NCBI RefSeq assembly: GCF_000970325.1
Contig: NZ_CP009518.1
Span: 1-64,000 of the forward strand
Direction of reading: 5' to 3'
Source: Methanococcoides methylutens MM1
GTDB lineage: Archaea; Halobacteriota; Methanosarcinia; Methanosarcinales; Methanosarcinaceae
DNA: 64,000 nt
The notes under the pieces were generated by a model. The model saw nothing but the letters and a program-made list of their open reading frames with translations. It did no database searches and was not told the DNA's origin. Below, in pieces: positions 37,904 to 51,433 of this stretch (positions are counted from its first letter, which is position 1; each line of letters begins with the position of its first letter). Made by a program: the position numbers and the translations under genes.

Positions 37904-38539
37904 TTAGCGGAATGATCTTGACATCTGTAGTGACAGCCGTATCTGCTTGTTCGCGTCATCACTGGTTACCGGTCCGTGTCCGGGGTAGATGGTGATAACA
38001 TCAAGTTTGGTGAGCTTTTCGATGGATGCTGAAAGGTCTTCCATGGAGCCTCCGGCAAAGTCGGTACGTCCGATTCCGCCGTTAGGGAACACGGTGTCAC
38101 CTGAGAAAAGCCCTTTGGAATAGGGCTCGTAGAGGCTGATACCACCGGGTGTGTGGCCCGGGGTGTGGATTACCTGAAGGGCTTCGATGTCATCGATCTT
38201 TACGATGTCACCGTCCTCGTAGAGGATATCCGGCTCAAAGTTCGGTGCCTGAGCTGAGAACAGCATGGATGCGCTTGTCTCTTCACTTTTCAAAGATGCG
38301 GCATCGTCCTTGTGTATGGCTATGGGTGCGTTACAGAGCTCAGCAACTGGTTTTGCAGCTGCACTGTGATCGAAATGACCATGGGTGAGGATTATCAGTT
38401 CTATGTTGGCAGGGTCTGTCAACTCCTCAAGCTTTTCGATAAGCCTGTTAGTGTCCATTCCGGGGTCGATGAGTATCTTTTCATTGATAAGGTATGAATT
38501 GGATGCATATGGGGAAGTGTTTATCCTCTGGACTTTCAT
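37904..38539 (-). CDS. MBL-fold metallohydrolase (glyoxalase II-like)
   Basis: 211 residues. The metal-binding motif is THGHFDHSAA, with downstream His in HTPGHTPGG, the metal-bridging Asp in FSGDTVF and a final YPGHGP. This is the layout of glyoxalase II-type thioester hydrolases. The short length suggests a generic small MBL hydrolase. The substrate cannot be told from sequence. Confidence 0.85.
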   Translation of the reverse strand: MKVQRINTSPYASNSYLINEKILIDPGMDTNRLIEKLEELTDPANIELIILTHGHFDHSAAAKPVAELCNAPIAIHKDDAASLKSEETSASMLFSAQAPNFEPDILYEDGDIVKIDDIEALQVIHTPGHTPGGISLYEPYSKGLFSGDTVFPNGGIGRTDFAGGSMEDLSASIEKLTKLDVITIYPGHGPVTSDDANKQIRLSLQMSRSFR

Positions 38540-38587
38540 TATATGTCTCCTTGATTGTATTTGACTTGTTTTCCGTTTTGATCTATC

Positions 38588-39343
38588 TTAAAGGTCAAAT
38601 ACACTTCTTGTATTTTTAAGGGTTGCCTTTGCAACTTTGTCTTCTTCCATTCCCTGTGCTTCCGCGATCACCGGCAACGTGTCGCGGACAAATGCCGGTT
38701 CATTACGTCCTTTTCTTGGAGACAGGTATGGGCTGTCGGTCTCGATCAGTATCCTGTCCAGCGGGACGTTTTCAGCTATGGACCTGTGGTGTTCCGAAAA
38801 ACATACGATGGTTGGAATTGAGATGTAGTATCCGGCATCTGTTATCATGGCAGCGGTATCCACGGAACCGCCGTAGCAGTGGAAGATGACCTTGTCTAGG
38901 TCCCGTACCATGGCAAAACAATCTTCTTCAGCTTCCCTTCCATGGATGACAAGGGGTTTGTCGTAGCTTTCTGCTATTTCAATAACCTTCCGGAAGTACT
39001 CTTTCTGGTGTTCCCTCTCCCTGTCCTCTTTATAATAGTGGTAATCAAGACCCGCTTCCCCAATGCCAACACTCTCTGCAGCGTGCTGTTCAAGCTGGAG
39101 AAGGATCTCGTCAGCAACCTCATTGCCGTAATGGGAAACAACAAGCGGGCTAAGGCCTATTGTAGGATGAATAAAATCGTATTGTTTTGCAAGTGCGAGT
39201 GTTGAGGTGTTGGTCTTCAGGTCGATACCCGAATTGACCATTTCAACAACACCCGAATTGCGTGCTCTTTCAATTACTTCGTCACGGTCACGGTTGAATT
39301 TAGGGAAATCCAGGTGACAGTGCGAATCGATGACCTCTTGCAT
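38588..39343 (-). CDS. TatD-family metal-dependent hydrolase
   Basis: 251 residues with the N-terminal DSHCHLDFPKF metal motif, central GEAGLDYHY and HGREAEED motifs, and the ETDSPYLSP signature near the C-terminus. Bacterial TatD acts as a 3'-5' DNase; archaeal members are little studied. It starts about 5 bases after the stop of the LeuA-family gene and is probably translationally linked to it. Confidence 0.9.
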   Translation of the reverse strand: MQEVIDSHCHLDFPKFNRDRDEVIERARNSGVVEMVNSGIDLKTNTSTLALAKQYDFIHPTIGLSPLVVSHYGNEVADEILLQLEQHAAESVGIGEAGLDYHYYKEDREREHQKEYFRKVIEIAESYDKPLVIHGREAEEDCFAMVRDLDKVIFHCYGGSVDTAAMITDAGYYISIPTIVCFSEHHRSIAENVPLDRILIETDSPYLSPRKGRNEPAFVRDTLPVIAEAQGMEEDKVAKATLKNTRSVFDL

Positions 39344-39348
39344 GCCCC

Positions 39349-40894
39349 TTATGTTTTAAGGAGCATGTTAATAGCTGTTACGAGCGCTTCCACCGAGGCA
39401 AGGACAATATCCGCGTTTGCGGCGCGGGCAGTGACTATTCTGCCATTCTTGTCCTGTACACCGATGACTACCTCTGCCAGTGCATCTGCACCGCCGGTCA
39501 CAGCTTCTATCCTGAAGTCATGTATGCTTACGCTTGATGCGTGTTTTCCGATGAGGGTCTCTACGGCCTTCAGGGCTGCATCAACAGGTCCGACACCTAC
39601 GTCGGATGTGATGCGCTCGGTTCCGTTGACCAGAGCCTTTACAACAGCAGTAGATGTGGTGATGTTTCCTGTCATCACACTGACTTCCTCGAGGTCGATG
39701 ACCGGCATTCCTTCCGGCTTGCCAAGGATGTCGAATGCTATTGCATAGAGGTCTGCATCGGTTATGCGTTTACCTTTGTCTGCAAGCACTTTTACCTTAT
39801 TGATGATCGCATCGAGCTGTTCATCACTAGGATTGATGTTCGCAGATTGGAGTGATCTGAGAACTGCATGTCTGCCTGCATGTTTTCCAAGTACTATTCT
39901 TCGTGTGTGACCAACCATTTCCGGTGTCATGATGCCTGGTTCGAAGGTATCGGAGTTCTCAAGGACACCGTGTGTATGTATGCCCGATTCATGGGCAAAG
40001 GCGTTCTCTCCGACGACCGGCATGTGTGGCGGGATGGCAACTCCTGTGTAACGTTCTACCATGCGTGCTGTCTCGACGATGTATTCTGTGTTAATGTTCG
40101 TCTTTGCACCATAGATAGAATGGAGACTCATCACTGTTTCCGCAAGATCGGCATTCCCTGCACGCTCTCCGAGGCCATTGACCGTTACCTGTGCCTGGCT
40201 TGCGCCGGCTTCGATGGCCATGAGGCTGTTTGCTACGGCAAGTCCGAAGTCATTGTGGCAGTGAGTGTCGATAGGTATGTTGATGTCCTTATCCAGTTCA
40301 CTTATAAGGCGGTACATACCTGAAGGAGCGATCACTCCTACGGTATCAGGGACGTTGATGATGTCACACCCTGCATCCTCTACCGCCTTGTATACGTCGA
40401 TCAGATAGTCGATATCTGTTCGGGTCGCGTCCATTGCAGAGAACATGCAGCGCATGCCGTGGTCCTTGATGTACTCTACGGCATTGGTCGCCATTTCAAT
40501 GACTTCTTCACGGCTCTTCTTGATGGTGTGTATCCTCTGGATGTCAGATGTGGAAACGAAGGTGTGTATCATTCCTACGTCTGCCTGGATACAGGCATCA
40601 AGGTCCTTTGTGAGGACACGAGCAAGTCCGCACACCTCGGAAGTAAGGCCTGCAGTTGCGATGTTGTGTACGGATTCCATGTCACCTGCAGAGGCTATAG
40701 GGAACCCTGCCTCGATAGTATCCACTCCAAGCTTTGAAAGCTGGTGAGCTATCTCTATCTTTTGCTCAGGAGTTAGGGATACACCGGGGGTTTGTTCGCC
40801 GTCACGAAGTGTTGTGTCAAAAATGCTTATCTTTCGGTCTCGTATCGGTTTATCGCCGTAAAAAGCGATCCCTCAGTTGTGTAGTTGTATCCAT
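39349..40894 (-). CDS. leuA: 2-isopropylmalate/citramalate synthase family, with a one-base frameshift near the N-terminus
   Basis: HMGL-like barrel ([20 protein letters not shown]) plus a C-terminal LeuA dimer domain (about the last 120 residues), so it is a LeuA or CimA type enzyme. The main frame has no ATG, GTG or TTG before the [10 protein letters not shown] motif; its first in-frame start is an internal GTG at 40725, which would delete the active-site loop. ATG 40894, correctly placed after a TATA box, opens ten codons in another frame. A run of five T (40860-40864, minus strand) joins the two frames if one T is ignored. Sequencing error, mutation or +1 frameshifting are all possible. 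Confidence 0.82.
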
Positions 40895-40899
40895 AATAA

Positions 40900-41135
40900 T
40901 CGTATATATCTCATGATTAATAGTATAAATAGGGTATGGTGACTTTCAATTTTCAGGTTTTACTTTGTATTTTGTTTTGTATTATAGTGTGGTTACTTTC
41001 CTGATCCTAAGTTTAGATCATTGCATTCTGGGAAGTGTCACGGCAAGGTTGGGCGCAGGAAGGTGAGTCAGGGCAATTATGGTGGCCAGTTCTTCGTAGA
41101 AGGTGCTTTTTACAGTTCTTCCATTTTAGGGCATT
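40900..41135. other. Non-coding spacer upstream of the rRNA promoter repeats
   Basis: AT-rich sequence holding, on the minus strand, the TATA box (CTATTTATACT, about 40924-40934) for the LeuA-family gene. Otherwise I see no gene or RNA. Confidence 0.5.
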
Positions 41136-41375
41136 AGATGTCGATTTTTGTCTTTTGTTCCGACTTTATGAAACATGTGTATCTGTGTGATGTTCTAAAA
41201 AATTCAATCTCGGTTTTGTGTACATGAGTCGATTTTTTGCTTCACATATATACCCAGATGTCGATTTTTGTCTTTTGTTCCGACTTTATGAAACATGTGT
41301 ATCTGTGTGATGTTCTAAAAAATTCAATCTCGGTTTTGTGTACATGAGTCGATTTTTTGCTTCACATATATACCC
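41136..41375 (+). repeat. Perfect 120-bp tandem duplication carrying rRNA promoters
   Basis: Copies at 41136-41255 and 41256-41375 are identical at every base I compared. Each unit contains two copies of a TCGATTTTT element and ends with the TATA box CATATATACC (41244-41253 and 41364-41373). The duplication therefore gives the rrn operon two identical promoters in series. Confidence 0.9.
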
Positions 41376-41817
41376 ATGTCACACGTTATCACACAACGTA
41401 TAAATACTAGGCTGATATTGTAGGGGTGCTCACAATGAGCCGGTCGGTGTCGATTCTGACACGATCTGTTTGTGAGTTTGAAAAACGTTGTACATTCATC
41501 ATGTATATTGTCACATTCTCCAAAAATGTGTCAGCTCCTTCCCATTCGGAAGGTATATATACGATGGAATGTATCTAGGGAATCCCGCACAACGTGCGTG
41601 GAATTCAATCACCTCCAAATCAAAATCATTGGTGGAGACCGGAGCTTTTCCGGTCTGACGTTGAAAGTGGCAGTTCGGTTAATTCTGACTGATAGTGATA
41701 TTATCTATCAAAAGAAATAACCAACTATTGTGCATAGAAAACAACTCTCTAATTAAATAGAGTTCTTTTCCGACAATTCTTAGTTAACTTCCAAATTTTG
41801 TGTGCTTTAACAAATAA
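41376..41817 (+). promoter_or_regulatory. rRNA leader with further promoters and 16S processing stem
   Basis: Two more TATA boxes lie at 41398-41407 (GTATAAATAC) and 41554-41561 (TATATATA), making at least four in series before 16S. The segments 41666-41675 and 41685-41695 are exactly complementary to 43342-43351 and 43322-43332. They form the pre-16S processing stem, and the 9-base unpaired stretch between them is where the bulge-helix-bulge cleavage site is expected. Confidence 0.75.
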
Positions 41818-43292
<1,475 letters not shown>

Positions 43293-43402
43293 AAGCAAGA
43301 TCCGCACAAAGCGGATCACCGCTATCAGTCAGAAATCGATAAACTGCCACTCTCAACAAACCACTTTCAATGAAACAAGATTTCGCTGGAATAAATGAAC
43401 GC

Positions 43403-43475
43403 GGGCTTGTAGATCAGTTGGAAGATCGTCGCCTTTGCAAGGCGAAGGCCCTGGGTTCGAATCCCAGCAAGTCCA
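43403..43475 (+). tRNA. tRNA-Ala (anticodon TGC)
   Basis: A 73-base cloverleaf with acceptor stem GGGCTTG/CAAGTCC, anticodon loop TTTGCAA and T loop TTCGAAT, with discriminator A. CCA is not encoded. Its position in the 16S-23S spacer is typical for euryarchaea. Confidence 0.95.
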
Positions 43476-43622
43476 TTGGATCAATTACGATTCACAAATC
43501 ATCAAGTGCACCGAGCAAGTAATATTGCTTGGGAAGGATGGATGTGCCCATTCCCCGACTTTGGGCATTATGAGATCATGTATATATTACATATCAGACG
43601 CTCACTGGACAAAGTGAGATGG

Positions 43623-46542
<2,920 letters not shown>

Positions 46543-46612
46543 CCGTCTCGCTCTGTCCAGGCGAAATCTGATATGTAATATAATTAACATGATCATTTCC
46601 AGTATTAGAGAT

Positions 46613-46739
46613 GAGTATGGCGGCCATAGTGGCAGGGCCACTCCTGTTCCCATTCCGAACACAGAAGATAAGCCTGCCCACGTTGTTTACTGTACTGAGG
46701 TACGAGAGTCCTTGGGAAATCTGCATCGCTGCTATGCTC
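46613..46739 (+). rRNA. 5S ribosomal RNA, copy 1 (rrn operon)
   Basis: About 127 bases. The terminal stem pairs GAGTATGGC with GCTATGCTC and the central domain contains CCATTCCGAACACAGAAG. It lies directly after 23S, on the same strand, as the last gene of the operon. A T-rich tract (46741-46760) follows and probably terminates transcription. Confidence 0.92.
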
Positions 46740-46884
46740 ACTCTTTACCTTAACTTTTCTTTGATTTGCTACAACCCATGAGTTGTATCTCTATCTTTTT
46801 CAGGTTTCAACATCCTGGGTTCTGCTTAAAGTAAGTAATGGGCTGGTTTTTCATCAATAGACCTTTATCTCCCTTGTCGCAATG

Positions 46885-46897
46885 TAAAGGCTTATAT
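46885..46897 (+). promoter_or_regulatory. TATA box for tRNA-Cys and the second 5S
   Basis: AGGCTTATATGTC lies about 35-40 bases before tRNA-Cys, a suitable distance for an archaeal promoter with a short leader. It indicates that tRNA-Cys and 5S copy 2 form a transcript separate from the rrn operon. Confidence 0.5.
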
Positions 46898-46928
46898 GTC
46901 TGTATTGCCTACTAGGATTCGTTCAAAT

Positions 46929-47000
46929 GCCAAGGTGGCGGAGCGGCTACGCAATCGCCTGCAGAGCGATTCCATTCCGGTTCGAATCCGGACCTTGGCT
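46929..47000 (+). tRNA. tRNA-Cys (anticodon GCA)
   Basis: 72 bases with acceptor stem GCCAAGG/CCTTGGC, anticodon loop CTGCAGA, T arm CCGGTTCGAATCCGG and discriminator T, the identity base expected for tRNA-Cys. It lies between the two 5S genes. Confidence 0.95.
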
Positions 47001-47021
47001 TTCATCCATTAACATGAGTAA

Positions 47022-47148
47022 GAGTACGGCGGCCATAGCGGCAGGGCCACTCCTGTTCCCTTTCCGAACACAGAAGATAAGCCTGCCCACGTTGTTTACT
47101 GTACTGAGGTACGAGAGTCCTTGGGAAATCTACATCGCTGCTGTGCTC
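47022..47148 (+). rRNA. 5S ribosomal RNA, copy 2
   Basis: Same length as copy 1 with only a handful of differences. One pair of differences is compensatory: T in GAGTAT becomes C, while the partner A in GCTATGCTC becomes G, turning a T-A pair into C-G. This shows the copy is under structural selection and probably functional. It is probably transcribed with tRNA-Cys. Confidence 0.92.
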
Positions 47149-47388
47149 ACTCTATTACCCTTTTCTTTTACTTGATCTATACTTACTAGCTTTGACTGTG
47201 TTTTTTTCTTAAGAATCTCTGATATGTAACATGCATGATCGTACTTTTCTATATCCTGCGCTCTAATTTGATCTATACGATAGACCTCGTTGCTGCTCAG
47301 AGTAGATTCTCGATCCCAATGCTTACACGCGCTCCAACTAATACTGCAACAAAGTCCCCTTGAACGAAGTGAAAGGGACGCGCGCTCC
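47149..47388. other. Non-coding spacer
   Basis: T-rich just after the 5S copy (possible terminator). A hairpin GTCCC...GGGAC lies near 47354-47378. No credible gene is seen. Confidence 0.45.
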
Positions 47389-47496
47389 AGAAGCGCTGAT
47401 CTGGCGTATGCAGAAGCGCTGATCTGGCGTATGCAGAAGCGCTGATCTGGCGTATGCAGAAGCGCTGATCTGGCGTATGCAGAAGCGCTGATCTGG
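47389..47496 (+). repeat. 23-bp tandem repeat, about 4.7 copies
   Basis: The unit AGAAGCGCTGATCTGGCGTATGC is repeated four times without change (47389-47480), followed by a 16-base partial copy. Each junction contains CCAGA...TCTGG-type inverted symmetry around AGCGCT. The period is not a multiple of three, so the open frames crossing it are not coding. There are no spacers, so it is not a CRISPR array. Confidence 0.9.
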
Positions 47497-47560
47497 AGAT
47501 CTGGCTAAAGTTATATCCCATTGAACCCTAAATTCTTAATAAAGGAACAGGGGTAATTCT

Positions 47561-47935
47561 ATGAGCAAAGTTTCAATTGTTTTTGTATACAATGCAGACA
47601 GCGGTCTGGTCAATGAAATGAAAGATTATGTCCATAAGATAGTGTCTCCAGATAGCTATGAATGTAATCTGTGTGCTATAACTTATGGTAATACAGGTAT
47701 GAAGGGCGAATGGAAGTCTTTTGTGAACGATCTTCCTGTTCCGGTGGTTTTTTTGCACAAGGATGAGTTCCATGAACAGTTTAATTATCCTGGTGCTTCA
47801 TTCCCATGCGTATATCTTCAAAGGGACAACAAGCTTGACCTGCTGATAACATCTGATGAAATAAATGAATGCAATGAACTTGAGGACCTGAAAGCTCTTG
47901 TTAAGGACAAGCTGAAGTTTATTTCAGGGAATTAA
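47561..47935 (+). CDS. Conserved hypothetical protein, possibly thioredoxin-fold
   Basis: 124 residues. I do not recognise a named family. The pattern of an N-terminal strand (VSIVFVYNAD), CNLCAITYG at about 37-45, a VPVVFLHKDEF strand and a final helical segment (EDLKALVKDKL) resembles a thioredoxin-like fold with a CxxC pair placed late. It may be co-expressed with the lipoamide-dehydrogenase-like flavoprotein 136 bases downstream, which would make a redox role plausible; that is inference. Confidence 0.6.
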   Translation: MSKVSIVFVYNADSGLVNEMKDYVHKIVSPDSYECNLCAITYGNTGMKGEWKSFVNDLPVPVVFLHKDEFHEQFNYPGASFPCVYLQRDNKLDLLITSDEINECNELEDLKALVKDKLKFISGN

Positions 47936-48071
47936 TTTTGAGATATTTTCACCTGGGAATCTTTAGAATAGTTTGTTCCTGCCGCTTCTAATTCTGGTCA
48001 TTTTTTCAAAGAGCACCATATATAACAAAGGAGCATCTATAATATCTTTATACTATAGCTGGGGTGTACAA

Positions 48072-49499
48072 ATGAAAGAGTATGATCTAATAGTGATAGG
48101 CAGCGGTTCAGGTATGAACTATGTTGGCCTGATGATGCAGGATAACCCGGAGATGAAAGTAGCGATCATCGACAAGGACAAGCCCGGGGGTATATGTTTG
48201 ACAAGGGGCTGTATCCCCTCCAAGATGCTACTGTATCCTGCAGAACTTGTAAGGGAGATCGGAAGAGCAAACAAGTTCGGCATTGATGCTGAGATCAGGA
48301 GCATTGACTTCAATTATATCATGGAAAGGATGCGATCTTCCATCGGGCAGGATATTGATATGATCCACGATGGACTCTCTTCAAGCCCCAAAATGGATTA
48401 CTATAAGGATACTGTTGAGTTCGTGGAACCATATGTGCTTAAGGTCGGCGATGAGACGATCACCTCAAAGATGATCTACCTGAGCATAGGTTCAAAACCC
48501 ATGATCCCTCCAGTTAAAGGTCTGGAAGATGCCAGTTATCTCACAAGTGATAATGTCCTGGAACTGAGATCTTTGCCAAAGAGCCTTGCTATCATAGGTG
48601 GCGGTTACATAGCTGCTGAATACGGTCATTTCTTCTCTTCAATGGGCTCTGATGTTACCATAATAGGCCGTAGTTCCCGGATCATTGCTCAGGAAGAACC
48701 GGAGATCAGTGAACTTGCAAAGAAGAAGATGCAGAAGTACATGACCATCCTTACGAACCACGAGGTTGAAGAGGTTCAGGTCTCAGGAAATCGAAAGATG
48801 GTCATTGCAAAAGACAGGCAGACCGGTGAGATAAGGGAGATCCTGGCGGATGAGATCCTTGTGGCCACTGGCAGAAGTCCGAACACCGACATCCTTCATC
48901 CTGAAAAAGGAAACGTTGAGACCGATGAGAGGGGCTGGATAAAGGTCAATGAACATATGGAGACGAGCTGTCCCAATGTCTGGGCCTTTGGTGATGCCAA
49001 TGGTAAATATCTCTTCAAGCATGTAGGTAACTATGAATCCACCGTAGCCTACCAGAACTCGGTTCTTGATGGTGATGTCAGTGTTGACTATCATGCAGTG
49101 CCCCATGCCATCTTTTCCTATCCGGAGATCGCAGGTGTGGGAATGGGAGAAGCAGAGGCTGTGGAGCATTACGGAAAAGATAATATTTCCATTGGTTTCC
49201 ATCGGTTCGAGGATACAGGAAAAGGCATGGCTATGGCCCTTGAGGATTATTTTGTCAAGGTCATAATTGAAAACTCCACCAATATTTTGGTTGGTGCACA
49301 CATAATCGGGCCACAGGCATCTGTTCTTGTTCACCAGATGATAATTCTCATGAACACCCCGGGAGCCAATATTGCTCCTATCGTCCATGGAATGGATATC
49401 CATCCATCCCTTAGCGAGGTCGTCAAACGCGCATTTTACTCACGGATGCCAGTTAATGAATATCATTCAGTATTGAAGTCCCTTGAACTTGAATACTGA
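48072..49499 (+). CDS. Dihydrolipoamide dehydrogenase/mercuric-reductase-like flavoprotein
   Basis: 475 residues. It has an FAD motif VIGSGSGMNYVG, the redox disulfide in GGICLTRGCIPSK, an NAD motif IGGGYIAAEYG and the C-terminal HPSLSE motif with the catalytic His. All catalytic elements are intact. Methanogens lack 2-oxoacid dehydrogenase complexes, so the electron acceptor is uncertain (a mycothione- or trypanothione-like or metal reductase is possible). An in-frame upstream extension begins at 47973, but ATG 48072 gives the normal N-terminus. Confidence 0.88.
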   Translation: MKEYDLIVIGSGSGMNYVGLMMQDNPEMKVAIIDKDKPGGICLTRGCIPSKMLLYPAELVREIGRANKFGIDAEIRSIDFNYIMERMRSSIGQDIDMIHDGLSSSPKMDYYKDTVEFVEPYVLKVGDETITSKMIYLSIGSKPMIPPVKGLEDASYLTSDNVLELRSLPKSLAIIGGGYIAAEYGHFFSSMGSDVTIIGRSSRIIAQEEPEISELAKKKMQKYMTILTNHEVEEVQVSGNRKMVIAKDRQTGEIREILADEILVATGRSPNTDILHPEKGNVETDERGWIKVNEHMETSCPNVWAFGDANGKYLFKHVGNYESTVAYQNSVLDGDVSVDYHAVPHAIFSYPEIAGVGMGEAEAVEHYGKDNISIGFHRFEDTGKGMAMALEDYFVKVIIENSTNILVGAHIIGPQASVLVHQMIILMNTPGANIAPIVHGMDIHPSLSEVVKRAFYSRMPVNEYHSVLKSLELEY

Positions 49500-49522
49500 T
49501 CTCTTTTTCCTTTTATTCTTTT

Positions 49523-50899
49523 TTATGACAGTGTACCTATCCATCCTCTGACAAGTATGAAAACTATGATCAGTGGAAGGATGTATTTGATGTATGGTCT
49601 TGCCTGTGTTGGGAATTTCACTCCTTTACCGGAATCGGTTTCCTGGATGAAATTGTTCCATCCCCACCCGAAACTATAGCTGCAGAACAGAACCAGTGTA
49701 AGCGCACCGATCGGAAGGATGTTGTTGGTAAAGATGAAATCTTCCAGATCAAGGATGGATGTTCCCTCTCCGAAAGGCTGGAACCAGCTGAGTGGTCCGA
49801 ATCCAAGGCAGCATGGTATTGATAAAATGAATATTGAAACTCCTGTTAGCAGAGAGGCCTTCTTTCTTCCCCACCCCCATTCATCTATTGAAAAGGCTAT
49901 TACATTCTCAGAGATGCCCATCACAGTTGACATTGAAGCAAAGGCAAGGAACAGGAAGAAGAGGGTTCCCCACAAAATACCTGCAGGCATCTGGTTGAAA
50001 ACGTTGGGTAGTGTGACGAAGAGGAGTCCGGGACCGGAACCCACATCAACACCAAAGGCAGAGCATGCCGGGAATATCATTAGTCCTGCCATAAGTGCTA
50101 TGGAAGTATCAAGGAACGTGATCTTCAGGGATTCTCCTGTAAGGGAATGATCTTTGTTGATGTAGCTTCCGAAGATGGTCATGCCACCGACCCCGACGCT
50201 CAAAGTGAAGAATGCCTGTGTCATGGCCGCATAGATACCTTTCCAGCTAAGGCTCGAAAAATCCGGGTCTAGATAAAAGCTGATACCTTCAGCAGCACCT
50301 GGAAGGGTGACGGAACGGATTACGAGTATTACCAGAATAAAGAAAAGCCCTGACATCATCACCTTGCCGGCCCGTTCAACCCCTTTTTGGAGACCGACTG
50401 AGCATATAAATGCACCAAGGCCAACTACCAGTGCCATCCATGTTATCATCTCCATGGTCCTTCCCATGAACAGGTCGAAGAAAATACCTATTTCCGAAGG
50501 GTCAAGATAGATAAAACTGCCCTTTACCATGTAATAGAAATATGCAAACCCCCATCCTGCAACCGTAGTGTAGAACATAAGCAGGATGACATTGCCTATG
50601 ATAGCGATATATCCAAATAAGTGCCACCGTTTTCCTGTTGGTTCAAGCTTACGGAGGGATCCTGCGATATTTTGCCTTCCCGCCCTTCCGGTGGCAAATT
50701 CCATTATCAATATTGGTAATCCCAGAATGAGAAGGAATGCAAGATAAACGACAACAAAGGCAGCACCTCCGTATTTTCCTGCAATGAAAGGGAAACGCCA
50801 GATGTTTCCAAGGCCTATGGCACATCCTGCAGAAACAAGCAGGAAGCCGATCCTTGTAGCTAATAGTTCACGGTTGGTATCTGCTGTGTCCCCTGCCAT
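49523..50899 (-). CDS. Neurotransmitter:sodium symporter (NSS/SNF family) transporter
   Basis: 458 residues with about eleven membrane helices. The helix 1 signature LLVSAGCAIGLGNIWRFPF and the GGMTIFGSYI segment are characteristic of prokaryotic LeuT-type Na+-coupled transporters. Substrates in prokaryotes are amino acids; which one cannot be read here. It converges with the flavoprotein gene, with a T-rich spacer that may stop both transcripts. Confidence 0.92.
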   Translation of the reverse strand: MAGDTADTNRELLATRIGFLLVSAGCAIGLGNIWRFPFIAGKYGGAAFVVVYLAFLLILGLPILIMEFATGRAGRQNIAGSLRKLEPTGKRWHLFGYIAIIGNVILLMFYTTVAGWGFAYFYYMVKGSFIYLDPSEIGIFFDLFMGRTMEMITWMALVVGLGAFICSVGLQKGVERAGKVMMSGLFFILVILVIRSVTLPGAAEGISFYLDPDFSSLSWKGIYAAMTQAFFTLSVGVGGMTIFGSYINKDHSLTGESLKITFLDTSIALMAGLMIFPACSAFGVDVGSGPGLLFVTLPNVFNQMPAGILWGTLFFLFLAFASMSTVMGISENVIAFSIDEWGWGRKKASLLTGVSIFILSIPCCLGFGPLSWFQPFGEGTSILDLEDFIFTNNILPIGALTLVLFCSYSFGWGWNNFIQETDSGKGVKFPTQARPYIKYILPLIIVFILVRGWIGTLS

Positions 50900-51023
50900 A
50901 TCTATCCTTTTCCTTTTATGTCAATAAGGATAGCTATATAGAGACACTGTATAAATATAATTGTACAAAACTTCTAAAAATCCCTTTTCAGGGAGAAATA
51001 AAAAAGGAGAACCCTTTAAGGGT

Positions 51024-51374
51024 TCATGCGGAAAGGGCAAGAATTGCTTCTGCCAGATCCCCGTTAGCATTTTTGAGAGCTTCAAGGGCAGCTTCATCGC
51101 TTGCACCGGTCTGCTCTGCCACAAGTCTCACATCATCTTCAGGGATTTCCAGTTCACGTGGTACTTCTTCAGGAGTACCTGTTACCTGATATGTGTCAAC
51201 TCCCTGTGCATTCATTATGCTGACACTTGCGTTATTGAATACTATGTCCTTGTCCGCGGTCCTTATGATGACCTGTTCCACATCTTCTATCTCGTCGATG
51301 TTGATGCCCATCTGTTTCATCATCTGTTTGACCTTTTTGGGGTTCATTCCCCTTCCGCCCATACCTGGAATCAT
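51024..51374 (-). CDS. nac: Nascent polypeptide-associated complex protein (archaeal NAC)
   Basis: 116 residues. It opens MIPGMGGRGMNPKKVKQMMKQMGI, then the NAC beta-barrel, then a C-terminal UBA domain (about 78-116, VRLVAEQTGASDEAALEAL). It binds nascent chains at the ribosome exit as a homodimer. It lies 59 bases downstream of the IscA-like gene. Confidence 0.95.
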   Translation of the reverse strand: MIPGMGGRGMNPKKVKQMMKQMGINIDEIEDVEQVIIRTADKDIVFNNASVSIMNAQGVDTYQVTGTPEEVPRELEIPEDDVRLVAEQTGASDEAALEALKNANGDLAEAILALSA

Positions 51375-51433
51375 ATGATCACCTTTTAATTACTACCGCG
51401 TAGGATGGTATTACTTAATTAAATACCTTGTTC

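Noticed and set aside
47389-47496. Possible CRISPR array
   Set aside because: The repeats are directly adjacent with no unique spacers and there are no cas genes nearby.
47297-47521. Minus-strand frame across the 23-bp repeats
   Set aside because: The repeat period is not divisible by three, so the repeated peptide changes frame at each unit. This is typical of non-coding repeats.
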